A stretch of 64,000 nt of DNA, taken from NCBI RefSeq assembly GCF_027580225.2, contig NC_073340.2:19352001-19416000 (forward strand), written 5' to 3'. Source of the stretch: Misgurnus anguillicaudatus (lineage: Eukaryota > Chordata > Actinopteri > Cypriniformes > Cobitidae). The notes under the pieces were generated by a model. The model was not told where the DNA came from. It ran no database searches and saw nothing but the letters and a program-made list of their open reading frames with translations. A program made the translations under genes and the position numbers. Positions 24,459-36,847 of the stretch are shown here, piece by piece. Positions within the stretch are counted from its first letter, which is position 1. Each line of letters starts with the position of its first letter.

Positions 24459-25229
24459 TAGGGATGCACCCAATGTTCGGCAAACACAATAATTTGGCCG
24501 AAAATAGCAACAAACAAAAAAACGCTGTTCAAGTAAAAAGGGCGAATAAATTTGAGTGAGAGATGCGCAAATGCAGCTAACATGTAGATAAAAGCATTTT
24601 AAAGTGTCCAAGAAAGACGCAAAAACATACAGCGCTACAAATTTCATTTATCATTTAAAATCAAGACATTGGGTTGTTCAGTATTCGTTCTTTGTACACT
24701 GTACTTTTATCGATCCGAGTCCGGGCGTGCTTTCGTCATTAAGATGCGATTGTTTTGAAAAAAGCAGGAAGTAAAGCTCTCTCTTTACACTGGAACCCAC
24801 CGTAATTATAAGTCTGTGTTTTTTATTCGGAGTCGTTTGGTGCGCGATTACAGACAGCCCTCTCACATGTCATCATATTGCTTAGTTGATCTGTCACGTG
24901 TGCAGCTCGGATATTCACGTAACCCCGCTACTCGCATCAAAAGGTTTTTACGGAGGCAGATGAAGGTGAGTAGTCGCGCAACTGACGTCTTCACCTTATG
25001 AATCGCGCTCAGGCGCGATTGCACTCACACCGCAGCCTTTTGCGCCTGAGCCCAAGTGAACCACGCTCCAGCCCACCTCTGCCACCCGGCCACGGCGCGA
25101 TTAACCAATCCGTGTCCGGGCGCGGTACAGAACGATCACACTAGTCAAACGAACCAGGCTTTGGGGGTCAAACGCGCCCGAGCACGGTTTGAATAGTGTG
25201 AATGCGCCCTTCCTTTTGGTGCATCCCTA
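24459..25229. mobile_element. hAT-like element (TAGGGATGCACC termini)
   Basis: The left end is TAGGGATGCACC and the inverted right end is also TAGGGATGCACC, a 12-bp identity. The interior is divided: an AT-rich left part, then from about 24830 a GC-rich part with repeated GCGCGATT-like motifs. No target-site duplication is visible (GTCCATAG against GTCAGGGC), so the ends may come from different copies or the flanks have changed. Confidence 0.6.
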
Positions 25230-27969
25230 GTCAGGGCTCAGTGCCAGTGGTTCAGGTTTTCACTTGCCTTGCCAAAATCTTCACTGCCTCCCCCCCAAAA
25301 AAATTTCATTGTCAGATATTTAAAAATAATAGTTCAAAAGTCAAATATAATTGTATACATATACAAAAGACATGTTCCAATGAAAAAGGTTCCCAACTTT
25401 TCTTCTTTACCTGTAAACTGACAGTAAACTGTGCAAAATATTGCATTGTTTCTTTCGTTGTGTTTTACCCAAGTAAATGTCTGCTTTCAAGATGTTAAGT
25501 AATATACATTGATGAAAATATATTTTAGTGACTGAGGGTTAAGCACTGGCCCGATCAGGCAAGTGACAATACTTTTTACTGGCCCGAACGTCTCTCACGC
25601 TTGCCCCGGGCCACTGGGCAGTCCTTTATCTTGAGTCCATAGTAAGGACGAAGTGGTGTGTTTGACTGCATGTGGCGCTGCTCAGACCGATTGGCATATT
25701 ACAACACAGTACCATGAGACTGTAAGCACACAGAGAAGTCTGCTCCCAAAAGCTCTCCCACCGCACCCCGACACACCACCGAAAACACCTCACATCACTG
25801 TGGCACATACGGTTTCAAAAACATGCAGTGATGAAGTCCCGACACCTACGCATGCCCATACTCAAGTACTCGTTTTTCAGATCTATGGAGTACGCGAAAT
25901 GAAAAACATTTCACATTTCAAAAGTATTAATAGGAAAGAGTAATGAATCAATGAAGCACCCCATACCCGAGTGCCATCACCACGATCAGTCGATACAAAC
26001 ATTTTGTGGCATTACAGTATCTCCAAGAACTTTTTGATTGCTTGTCTGTCCGGTTTTCTTATAGACTAGTCTCACTCTACTTTCCAGTTAGACAGTCCTA
26101 AAACTGCTGACTTGTAGAGGGTAAACCACTAAATGAGATACATCGAACGAGAAGAACAGGCTGTTCCTTATTAATATCTGGCTGTGTTCCAGTACAGTGT
26201 TGATTTCACCACTGAACAACAGACACGCTTCTGCACACGCTCAGTCCACCACCGTCACGACCACTTTACTACAAATGACAAAACTCCACCCCTTTCCCAT
26301 ATACAGTATACACAGCCTCCGAATATCTGTCCTACATTCTTGTCTTATCAGGGAAAAATGGTTTAAAAGATCCAATTACTAAAACAAAATCTGATGCTTT
26401 TAATGCTAAAAAGGGAGAAAGACGAGATGATGACACAGTGGCTGCCTCAATTAAATCAAATTACTGCTCAGCATGACTGCCTGCTGTTTTGTTTTATTGA
26501 ATTCTATTGAAACAAAATCAAGGTGCTGAGCCAGACAGCAACGCGCTGAGATGAATGCGAAGGCAAGGTTTATTGAATGTGCATAATTTAATCTGGAACG
26601 TTATAACAGAAAAGCATCTGATTGGAGATATTTGTCTTCCACTTCCACCGAGAACATCTTTTGGCTGCAGTCTGACGCTGTTCATTTAATATGATTTTTA
26701 AAATGTCACATTGTCCTCATTATAGAACCGGCTGATGAATTATTCCATCAGGTTATGGAGCTATGTCTATATTCTGGCAGAATTCAGCCCTTCAATTAAA
26801 CTAATTCGTATCATTAGGTGTAATGAACGAACCCTGTAAGAAGTTAAATGTATTTCATAGACCATCTGATGACATTTAACTGGTTAAACTAGAGAGTTAA
26901 TGGACGTCTTGTTCTGTTCTGCAAGAAAGAGCTTCGGATCTTTTTTTAATCAATATTGCATCCTGCCTTTGTTCGCTCAATGGCCTCTTCTGTCAAAACA
27001 GTTCAACCATTTTACCAAGACGTTTTAAAGCATTCAGTAAAGTCAATTAGAAACAAGTGTTCAGGACACAAAGCATATGCAATGCATTTCCAGAAAACCA
27101 GAGTTTGCTTACTTTCATAAGCTCTCATCGCAAATGCAAAGACAGTTAAATACATCTGTGCACACACCAGTGTCAAATATCTTCGTGTCAGATACTGTAA
27201 GCCCATATTATCATAGTTTCAAACCTGCTTGTCAATCTAGCCCGCAATGTGCCTGGTGACTGCATGACGGTGAAACTACTGTAGCTTACGTCACAAAATA
27301 GATGTAAGTCTCACTTCAAAAAGAAGATCAAAGGTCATCACATCTACTTTCATCTATGTCTTCCAAATCCAAAATCATTTTCCAAGCAAATTCCAAAAGC
27401 AGGATGCACAAGCATACTTGCAATATCATCATTAAATAATAATGGAATATGTAATGATCTTGAATGAATTAATCCCGCTTCCTCTTACCAACCACTGATT
27501 GATGCTTTTCCTCACACCGACACAGAAATCATACTATACGCAAATGACTTCCTCTGGATTTGGAAAAATAAACATCTCCAGAGCGGAAAAGGGCAGAATG
27601 CCAGGAAGGCTCCACCGGAGCTCTCGCCATGACAACATCATCACCGTAGCAGCTGTTCCGCTCCACATGCCACATAACCAGAGCACAAGAGCAAAGATTG
27701 AATGTTTACCACCGTGTGATGACACAGTACAAGTTAGTTAGTCAACATCACTATACAGTAAGACAGTATGCAATTTATTGTGATATAGCAATTTTTTCAT
27801 TAATTATACATGCGCAAAACACAATGCAGTATAATGAATGCTTAAAGTGTATCTTATTAGTTGATGAAAGCAAAACAAAAAAATTTAACTAATGCCTTTT
27901 TAAACCATTCTGTAACCCACCATATGTAACTTGCAAAGAGTCAATTGATCAACACTATTCAAGGTCAAC
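25230..27969. other. No gene; possible repeat at left, unusually plain DNA at right
   Basis: At about 25230-25622 a degraded repeat is suggested by GGCTCAGTGCCAGTGG and the roughly complementary CCACTGGGCAG. From about 26430 to 26900 the sequence has no repeat signature and contains several TAATTA-like homeodomain-type words. No coding exon is supported. Confidence 0.4.
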
Positions 27970-27976
27970 ACTATTT

Positions 27977-28174
27977 CAGGGTCCCCACACCTTAGTTAAC
28001 TTAGGAAATAATATGGATTTTTTTTCTCCAGAAAACTTCTCGCATAAAATAGATTCAAGCACTTTCAATGACCTGTATCTATGTATGTATATTTTCAAAA
28101 CCTTCCCAGGGCCTTGAATATTTTCCCCCAAATTCACAAACTTTCAAAGATTTCAAGAACCCGTGGGAACCCTG
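27977..28174. mobile_element. Internally deleted hAT-like element (CAGGGTTCCCAC family)
   Basis: The element begins CAGGGTCCCCACACC and ends, reverse complemented, CAGGGTTCCCACGGG. A 7-bp duplication ACTATTT lies at 27970-27976 and 28175-28181. Compared with the 36152-36841 copy, the middle from just after TTAGTTAACTT to GGAAATAATATGG is missing, leaving 198 bp. Confidence 0.8.
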
Positions 28175-28181
28175 ACTATTT

Positions 28182-29627
28182 GTTTTCAAAATAAGAGTTG
28201 AGCTGCCCCTGATATTTGTACCCATAAGGCAATAAAGGTTTTTTAAAGGAAAAGAATGCCACGGGATGGTCATCAAATCATGTGTTGATGAGCCCTAGAC
28301 TTGGTTTCAATTACTCTATCATCAACAGCAGATGGATAAACATATTGCCTTATAATTGAATATTAATCTGGTATAGTAAACTGTATCCACCAACAAAATT
28401 AACATACTTGCAAAAATGCAAAGCCTTTCACAATACAGTTTTCAAAAAACTGGCACCATAATATTAATCACACCCCAGAGACGTCTTATTTCCTGAGTGC
28501 ACTTTCAATTCAGTCACCTGATCTATTAGAAAAACCACAGCGGTGTGATATATACCAACCATAAATCTCTCAATTCCCTCCCCTACAAATGTATTATGCA
28601 CATGACCACGGACAAAATCACAGCTACAGCTATTATCAGTCCTGTTACTTTTATTTCCCTTTACCACCATTCAACAGTGACACAAAACAATTTCCAACAT
28701 AATTGTCATTTCCTCAAACTGAGTGATGCTTTCCTGGCTCACCTCCCTTTTGTCTGACAGCCCTCTTGTTCCTGCTCTGTCTCTCTAATAAAGTAATGGG
28801 CCTTTTCTAAAGCTGCTCTCGTTAAAATCTCAGTGCTAAAATCTGAAATGACAGAGGCACAAAATGCTAGGAACATGCGCTTAATTGGGAACGTTTTAAA
28901 ATGTCAGACAGTTCTACATCTGGCCTCCATGGTGAAAAATAATGTCAAAGTGAGCGCTTAAATGCCCATTATGTAAAATTAGGTTCTCACGTGGTGTCAA
29001 GGATCCGAGTGTTGAATGAAGGGTGAAATTATGAAGGAGAGAAACGCAGCCAACAGTCCGATCTTCCAGCACAGAGAAGTTGATCACAATCCATGGACGT
29101 TTTTGTGTAGTGTTTGGCAACCTCACTGCTGACTTCAGCAATTTAAAAAGCACACACGCTCCTGTTCAGCTTCACAGGTTCTGTAAAAAAATTGAAATGA
29201 ATGTGAAGATTAGGGCGGGGTGATATAGTAGCTATAGAATTGTATACATATATACATATATATATATATTTTTTTTTTTAGCCAATTATATCTATGCATT
29301 TGCTCTGAAATGATTTAATAAAGGAACATTTGATGAAGTCGTTAAATCAGAATAATAAACTGATTCACTGAAACAATCTGAATTTATTAATTTATTTATA
29401 TACAACAGTTTTTGTTAATGAAGTGTTAAATCAGATGCTATTAAAACATCCATCCTAAGGTTCTTATACTCAAAAATTGCAAGCAGGCAGAAATTGCTAA
29501 ACTACTCTAGTGACACGGTGTTTAGAAATCTAATGACGCATTGAAAAGTGCATTCAAATCATTGCAATATTCATGAAGCTTAATTTTACATAAACAGCAA
29601 ATATTTTTCAACATAATGCCTTTAAAC
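28182..29627. other. No gene recognised
   Basis: No coding exon supported. At 29213 a hAT-like left end (TAGGGCGGGGTGATAT) is followed by an AT dinucleotide tract and a T-run; no right end was found. Confidence 0.4.
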
Positions 29628-30431
29628 TTAAAAAATGCTAGGTTATTTTCAGCCCAGCGATGGGTCAAAAAGAGACGAACCAACATACTGGGTTAAATGA
29701 ACCTATAAAAAATTATATCTGACCCCATAAAGGGTTAAAACAACCCAGCATTTTGCGTTGAAACAACCCAGAATGGGTTGAAAGTGTAATGTGGGATTTT
29801 TAGTGGCATCTAAATTGCAACCAATCTCAATTTTGAAACGCAATGAGAAGCTATGGTAGCTGCCACAGGACAAACATGTCGTCATCTAAAGGGCTGCGCA
29901 GCTCAGTGTCGCGCAGAGTCGCGTCTAGGACAACTGAGAGGTATCGTAAACCGGAAGTGCACATTAAAATAGCGAGAGCTTTGTCAGATAGCGCTTACTT
30001 CAAAATGCAAAATATACGTTGGCAGGCAGCTTTAATCGTTAATGATTTGGGACAAATATGATTTTATTTAATGTTAAACTATGTGAGTTGCGCTCTGTGG
30101 CGTGACAGGGATTTGAGCAACTTCCTGAGTCGTAGCTGGGCGGCACGGACAGGCGCCACCTGTCGGCCCCGGTGTGCATATACTCATAGAAAGCAATGTG
30201 TTTGAGTTTTTTAGAACGGCACGGTGCAGCGCAGAGACAACATAGAGATGAAAAGCACTCTGTAGGACAGTTTGCCTGTTAAGGGCTACTGTAAAAACAT
30301 GGCGGCGACTTCCTTGTAATGGGACACACAGTATATGTAGATAAAAACAGCTCATTCTAAGGTAATAAAAACAATACAGTTCATATTTTAGGTCTTTATA
30401 CACCACTGATAATATAGTTATGTATATTATA

Positions 30432-31625
30432 TTATACAACAGTTCTTTCTGGTTCTCGAATCTGATTGGCTAAGAGCTATGCGATATTGTGCTAATATCG
30501 GCACTGTAACCGCTTCACCTTTCGTATCATTCCGCCATCTAGTGAATGGAGGTCCTAAGCAGGCTCGTCTCTGAATGGAAAAACACAGACGCGCTGTGTG
30601 AATCACTCTCCGTTTGTCTCATTAGTTTACTAGCTCATAAATCAGTCTGTGAATCCCCAATCGGAAGTTATTATTGGATGTTACGTTAAAGTTAATGGGA
30701 GAAATGTCTTGTCACATCGTGTGGACGATTAACACTTGGACAGAGGAATATAAACACTCGTTTTTTTTCTGGAGCTATATCTCATCAGAACGCGAAAACA
30801 CCGTGGAACTGCAGGTAAGCACCGCAGCTTTTAAATGTGGACATTGATCATTTACTTTATCGTGACGTGACTATTAAAACATGTTATGAGATATCGCCAC
30901 TGATATATTTATAAGCAGCATGCAAAAACATCTCTCTGACACTTATAAAAAACCGTTTTATATAGTACTGACAAGAACAAAGTTTAATAATAATAATCGA
31001 GTGCTCGTATCACGTTAAGAATAAATGAGAAAGCAATAGTAACGTTATACAAGTAGTTTTATTAACTTTTACCTCGCGCCAAAACAATAACAACACAAAA
31101 GAAACTAAATATGAATTAAAAAACAAGTAATAGTTTGATCATGACACCAAATACTGCTGATTTGATCTCATTTTGACGATCATAAACAAACAAGGCCAAC
31201 ATGAGAGCCAGGGTATTTCTGTCAGAGATGTAGCCCAGAGAGGGCGGTGGTCAGCGGGGCGAGTGAACACTGAAGTCCGCTCATGCTTTGGTTCTCATTC
31301 GTACCGAATCTCACTAAGCAAACGTTCAAACAGGCGCTATCTTTACTAATCGACTGCAGATTTAAATATAATACATATACATTCTCGACTGAACTAATCT
31401 TAAAACTACACTTTGTGACCAAGAAACGGTAATATAAAGTAACGGCTTTTCCGTCCATTGAGTTGTTATGAGCTTCAAAGCAGCCGAAAGTTTTACCTGT
31501 CATTCTGGCCGCCCTCAAATCCGTGGCGGAAGAAGTAGTTCTCAAACAAAGAGGCTTTTAAAATAACTCCGTTGTTGTTTTCTAGTTTTCGTTTTTCAAA
31601 CGTGTGCCGTCGAACTGTTGTATAA
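30432..31625. mobile_element. Third-layer element with TTATACAACAGTTC termini
   Basis: TTATACAACAGTTC at 30432-30445 is exactly complementary to GAACTGTTGTATAA at 31612-31625, giving a 14-bp TIR with TA-rich flanks. The interior includes a 107-codon minus-strand frame (31222-31545) without a recognised domain. A second copy of the right terminus occurs at 31724-31737 because of the duplication described at 31601-31889. Confidence 0.55.
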
Positions 31626-31889
31626 AAGCAATATCACTCTCGGAGTCGTGTGATATAGCTCTATATCATCCGGCACTCGGCCTACGGCCTCGTGCCTCTG
31701 GCCTAATCACAGCCGTGTGCCGTCGAACTGTTGTATAAAAGCAATATCACTCTCGGAGTCGTGTGATATAGCTCTATATCATCACGGCTGTGATTGCCTC
31801 CGGCACTCGGCCTACGGCCTCGTGCCTCTGGCCTAATCACAGCCGTGATGATATAGAGCTATATCACACTCCTACTCGAGCGATATTGC
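31601..31889. repeat. 113-bp tandem duplication ending in a long palindrome
   Basis: The segment starting CGTGTGCCGTCGAACTG at 31601 recurs at 31714. The second unit extends into a palindrome: arm 31741-31796 (with GATATAGCTCTATATCATCA) pairs with arm 31835-31889, around a GC-rich loop containing CTCGGCCTACGGCCTCG. The first unit lacks part of the left arm, so its hairpin is broken. Confidence 0.8.
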
Positions 31890-32010
31890 TTAATTGAATT
31901 TCTGTCAAGAGATCCTTCTAAAAGTTACATATTGCAGCTTTAAATTACAACCCAACAAGTTGGGTTTGTCCCTTTTTTGAACCAACGCTGGGTTTAAAAT
32001 AACCAAAAAA

Positions 32011-33299
32011 AATTATAGAGTAGCTGTTCAGCTTTCTGAGTTGGGTTTAAAAATTCAAGACTCATTAAGAGATAATTTTTGTAAGGCTATTCCAATTTTA
32101 GTGAAATAATAGACCGCTTTCCTCAGCAAGCCTCAACTGCAGAGATGGCCAGAGGGGAGCTTCAATGAGCAAACGCTGTGCTGGCTCTTGATCGTGTTTC
32201 TGCGGAAAGCCGCAGGGTTTCTGCCTGATGCTGGACAGCGACCAAAACTCTATTACACTAAGTGAAAGCGACTCTTTACCTGTTGCACTATAATACTGAT
32301 TGGTGCATTATTAACCCACCATCTGGCTTATCTCACGTGGGCATTTGGAGACCTTAAGAAACGCTGAAAGCGTAAATGATGACCTTTGGTCCAATCTAAT
32401 ATACACTTCATAGACATCTGTGCTCAAGAGCACACGCACATGCTACTGATATCTCAGTCATACAGACCACTTTATTGATTTTCGAACATTAGTACCTGCA
32501 TGTCAGAAAAAGTCAAGAAAGGTGTGAAAAACTAAACACTGGAAAAAACTAAATAAATATTCCTGGTAAATATGAAGAGCTATTCTCACCAATGCTCTAA
32601 TTTATTTTAATTAATTTATTATTTCATGGTCCATCTCATGATGAGATGATGACATCACAGATCAATGTCTCTCCCTTATTTCTTGCCTTAGTGCATGTCA
32701 TCTAGACTTTAAAAGCTTAAACATCAAACATCAAACAGGAGAATTTCCCAGACTTTGAATCAGATTATCACTAAGTAGCCATGTTTACAAGAGAGTAGGG
32801 GAAGTCTTTGGATCAAAGTTGACCAATGTGACAGACGTCATGTGACCAGATTACCACTAAAAGGCTTACTGACATAATCCTGTGACTGAGGTCAAACCTA
32901 AAGCCATGTCTAGTAAAAACCAGCAGTAGATACAAAACACTGTGTCACGCATGGTCCACTTTTGTGAAGCAAGGTGTTCGCTATGAATTTGATTCACAGG
33001 AATCACACATAAAAAGGTATATCTTGAATAAACTGTGAGTAACTTGATACAAAAAAAAACAAATGATGCTAAATGCATGATAGTTAATGTATAATTTTGA
33101 CAGCCCATATATAAATATCAGTCTGGCCAGTAAATCAATCAACAGTTTGTCATCTTGAGGTGACTGTGCCTATCGGACAGTTCCAACAATTAAACAGTAG
33201 CCTATATCACACAGCTGATTATAATGCCCATAGGTCACACTGTAGTAACTTAAAACAGACATTAATCAACCACTACCAAAATAACCAAGCATGCATACC
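32011..33299. other. No gene recognised
   Basis: Unremarkable AT-rich DNA with short chance frames; no mobile-element ends. Confidence 0.4.
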
Positions 33300-33957
33300 C
33301 AGGGTTCCCACACCTTAGTTAACTTCAAATTCAAGGACCTTTCAAGGACTTTTCAGGTGCAAATCCCCTTCAAATTCAAGGACTAAATGTGGGGACACAT
33401 TTTGAGTGTGAGCAAGGTTACATCGTGTTACCTTTTAAGATACGTTGTTACAGTTTCCTTTCGAGGGAACTGGCGCTGCGTCACTGCGGTGACACTTTGG
33501 GGACGCCTCCAGGGGTAAGTGTGTCTGAATGTGTACATCAAATTCAACCAATGGTGAGGCTTAACGACAAAGACAGGGTGATGCAGGAGCCAGAAAGTAT
33601 ATCGCTATCTAAAATATTGCCAAAGACGGCGTTACATGGATGCAGGAAGTACGGCAAGGGAGACGCAGCGTCTCGTTCCCTTCTCAAGGAACAACAATTA
33701 CATACGTCCCCCGAGAAGTTTTCATGTGTCTAACACAACTATGCAAAAAAGCATTTTGGTATGAATCAACATTCGCATACAGAAGATATAAGCATTTAAA
33801 GTGAACAGTTTAACACGTGTGCTTAAAAAGTCTAGAATTTGTATGATATTATCCTACACTACACAGGGAATAATATGGATTTTTTTCCAGAAAACTTCTC
33901 GCGTAAAATAGATTTAAGCACTTCAATGACCTGTATCTATGTACAGGTATGTATATA
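33300..33957 (+). mobile_element. hAT-like element, CAGGGTTCCCAC family, right end missing
   Basis: It starts CAGGGTTCCCACACCTTAG and aligns along almost its whole length with 36152-36841. The shared part includes a central GC-richer cargo (CACTGCGGTGACACTTTGGG, ACCAATGGTGAGGC and GTATATCGCTATCT). The family's right terminus is absent after about 33957, so the copy is 3'-truncated. A 114-codon frame in it (33389-33733) is not conserved as open in the sister copy and is not called. Confidence 0.75.
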
Positions 33958-34638
33958 GGTGCACTTTTAGATGCACACCCCGCCTTTGTATGGTGCATGC
34001 AATCCTAGGCGCCTCCTCTCCGTATTCTAAGGTTTGATTACACAGAATTGATGCTACATTAATGTTATTTTATGAAATTTCATTTCAAGTTCCGGAACCA
34101 CTGATTTAACCAATATACATGTGATGACACACTGCAAAGTTCTTTTTGTCAAAAGACATGAAATAATGGATGAAAAAAGATTTTACTGTGCTTAAGATGT
34201 TTTACGTTGTTTTATTGGCTTTGAAAACACTATAAACCTTTCTAGAAAATAAGGACCCTGATGTATGAATTTCATTCACAGTTATTGGTTCACCCACCGG
34301 GCCAGTGCAGTACAAATGGCCACAGATCTGCAACATAAAATCTGCAATGAATCATCTTTGTACTGTAAGCATTAGCAGCTCTGAGCTATTGGCATTCCTA
34401 TTCAGTGCAACGTGAGAGTCTGTGCAACCAGCTTGGGTGGGACGATTGTTCAAGATGATTGGCTAGCACACTCATGCAACAATAAACTAGTTAAAGTTAA
34501 ATAGTTGACTTTTCCGCATTTTTTCACTGAAGTGTCACCAAGTGGTTAAAGATTCCACAAATATATACATGAGTAGATCAAATCAACCTGACTACAAAAA
34601 GCTACACCACCCAAAGTTATGTTATAGCAAGTAGAAAT
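33958..34638. other. No gene recognised
   Basis: No supported feature in this gap between mobile elements. Confidence 0.4.
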
Positions 34639-34859
34639 TAGAGATGCACCAATATATAGTAATGGCGGATATATTATTTAAATAAAAAAAGAACAGGAAA
34701 TGAATGTGTGTGTATAGAAAATGTAAAGAAACATCACATAGTTTATTGTCAATATTGATGGCCATTATATGATTGAATAACATTCAACTATCGGTAGATA
34801 TCAGTCTGAATAATCGCCTCTCGATATCGGTGGGAACATGTAATATCGGTGCATCTCTA
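34639..34859. mobile_element. Short hAT element (TAGAGATGCACC termini)
   Basis: The left end TAGAGATGCACCAATAT matches the inverted right end TAGAGATGCACCGATAT with one mismatch. Flanks GTAGAAAT (34631-34638) and GTCGAAAA (34860-34867) match at 6 of 8 positions. It is 221 bp with several ATCGGT words inside and no coding. Confidence 0.8.
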
Positions 34860-34867
34860 GTCGAAAA

Positions 34868-36145
34868 AATACCCTACGGTAAAATTGCACATATGTTTAA
34901 TAGTTTCAAGAGATTTGCATTTTACAGAATTAAAAATGACAACTTGACTTCTGTCAGACAAATAGTCCTGACAGATATATTGTGTATTGTCCTTTGCACA
35001 TTTCCACCTAGATTTCATCTATTTCCATTAAGAAAGGTTACAATTTCCAGAGACTAAATCTGATGGCATTTAAACCTGCTGATGTTCTTGTCTGGCTAGG
35101 AAAGGTCATCTCTGGCGACTGATTAAGACAGAGCTTGGATGACAGACGTCACATGAACAGATGAGAGACGAGGAACATTAAGGTAGACCACCCATATGAC
35201 AAAGAGCAAAGCTGAAACTGAAGACCCGAGCCGAAACGATATCTTGTGAACTTTCGCTTTTTGATCTTGTCGCTGCATATCAAGTGTTACTGTATATCTC
35301 TGAGAACGCATATACTGTGGCGCGGTGTCAATGTACAATGAATCAATAAACGGTATAGTGAATGACGGTAAAGATCTCCAGCATGTTAAGGAAGGACATT
35401 TGCATCTCAATAATCCCACAGCAGCAGGGTCTTCAATCGAGGATCTGTAAAGCTACTATAGGGAATCCTTGTAGATCATATAGGAAGTTTTTATAATATC
35501 ATGATAATTAACTCTTTAAAATGATGTTTTATGAATGATCTGCATTATTACCTGATCAATGCATTATTTAAATTCAGACAAAAGTTCAGCTAAAAGTGAT
35601 CTCAACATCTTTGGTCTCAATTTGTATACTACAATTAGTTTTGCAGACTAAAATATAATTAAAAATATAATCCTGTTATTCTTTATACTTCTGTTTCCAT
35701 GGTTGGCTAAGAGTCTAGGTGAAGTGTACTGGGTCTGTAATGGTTGAAAATATCAGAATAAAAAAGCAATGATAAAAGCAGATGTTTAGAAGCATATAGG
35801 GGTACCAGTATTGACATTTGTTTCATAGTTACCTACTGTATGTGGCAAGGTGAACGAAGTTCTCAATTACAGTCAGTTCATAAGGTACGACCTATATGTG
35901 TATCAAGTTAAACCATATAGGTCACATGAATGCATTCTTGATCCCGCAACACTGTCACAAGACACCATTACTGGAACCTCATCTATGTCTTTTTCATCGC
36001 AAAGTGCTACTGTGAGGTTTCCATTAAAAAGCAAAAGGCTCTGACACGTTAGTCAGTTAATGTCTGGCACAGGTTCTCCAACACCTTATCTAATAGCCCT
36101 ACCATGTGAATAATGAAGTCTTGTAGTGTGTTAAAACCTATAAGC
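34868..36145. other. No gene recognised
   Basis: No exon, RNA or element boundary supported. A 98-codon minus-strand frame at 35123-35419 has no recognised domain. Confidence 0.4.
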
Positions 36146-36151
36146 TATATG

Positions 36152-36841
36152 CAGGGTTCCCACACCTTAGTTAACTTCAAATTCAAGGACCTTTCAAGTA
36201 CTTTCCAGGTCCAATACTCTCAAATTCAAGGACTAAATGTGGGGACACATTTCAAGTGAGAGCAAGGTTACATAATGTTACCTTTTAAGTTACATTGTTA
36301 CAGTTCCCTTTTCTAGGGAACTTGTGCTGCTTCACTGCGGTGATACTTTGGGGACGCCTCCAGGAGTAAGTGCGTCTGAATGTGTATATAAAATTCAACC
36401 AATGGTGAGGCTTAACGACAAAGACAGGGTGACGCGGGAACCAGGAAGTATATCGCTATCTGAAATATTGCCAAAGACGGCGTTACAGTGAGGGACGCAG
36501 GAAGTATGGCAAGGGAGACGCCACGTCTCGTTCCCTTCTCAGGGAACAACAGTTACATACGTAACCCGAGACGTTTTCATGTGTCAAACACAACTATGCA
36601 GAAAATCGTTTTGGTATGAATCAACATTTGCATACAGAAGATATAAGCATTTAAAACTAACAGTTTAGCACGTGTGCTTAAAAAGTCTATAATTTTATAA
36701 TATTATCCTACAGTACACAGGGAATTATATGGATTTTTTTCCAGAAAACTTTTAGCACTTTCAATGAACTTTATCTATGTTAAATTCCCCCTCCCCAGAT
36801 TCACAAACTTTCAAGAATTTCAAGTACCCGTGGGAACCCTG
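36152..36841 (+). mobile_element. hAT-like element, CAGGGTTCCCAC family, complete copy
   Basis: The left end CAGGGTTCCCACACC and inverted right end CAGGGTTCCCACGGG share 12 bp. TATATG is duplicated directly at both borders (36146-36151 and 36842-36847). The central block contains arms AGTTCCCTTTTCTAGGGAACT near 36303 and GTTCCCTTCTCAGGGAAC near 36530, which suggests an older insertion carried as cargo. The copy at 33300 has the same cargo; the one at 27977 lacks it. Confidence 0.8.
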
Positions 36842-36847
36842 TATATG

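Larger units (their letters stand above)
29782..31940. mobile_element. TTAA-type element inserted in the outer palindromic repeat
   Basis: The left end is AAGTGTAATGTGGGATTTTTAG and the inverted right end is AGCTGCAATATGTAACTTTTAG, 15 of 22 matching. It is flanked by TTGA (29778-29781, probably a mutated TTAA) and TTAA (31941-31944). The family resembles a cyprinid repeat I recall with a right end near TTCTGTCAAGAGATCC. Another repeat is inserted at about 30432, so the ancestral element was much shorter. Confidence 0.6.
29628..32010. mobile_element. Composite: outer palindromic repeat split by inner elements
   Basis: The left arm at 29641-29681 (GGTTATTTTCAGCCCAGCG and following) pairs with the inverted right arm ending near 32004 (GGTTATTTTAAACCCAGCG). 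Both carry clustered AACCCA/TGGGTT words. The arms are separated by about 2.3 kb, nearly all of it the inserted element at 29782-31940. Boundaries of the outer repeat are approximate. Confidence 0.6.

Noticed and set aside
24459..25229. Secure hAT insertion with target duplication
   Set aside because: Termini match but the flanking 8-mers do not, so only a hAT-like call is made.
30074..30439. 121-codon minus-strand frame
   Set aside because: Lies entirely within the nested repeat composite and carries no recognisable domain.
33389..33733. 114-codon frame in the 33300 element
   Set aside because: The closely similar copy at 36152 does not keep the frame open, so there is no sign of coding.
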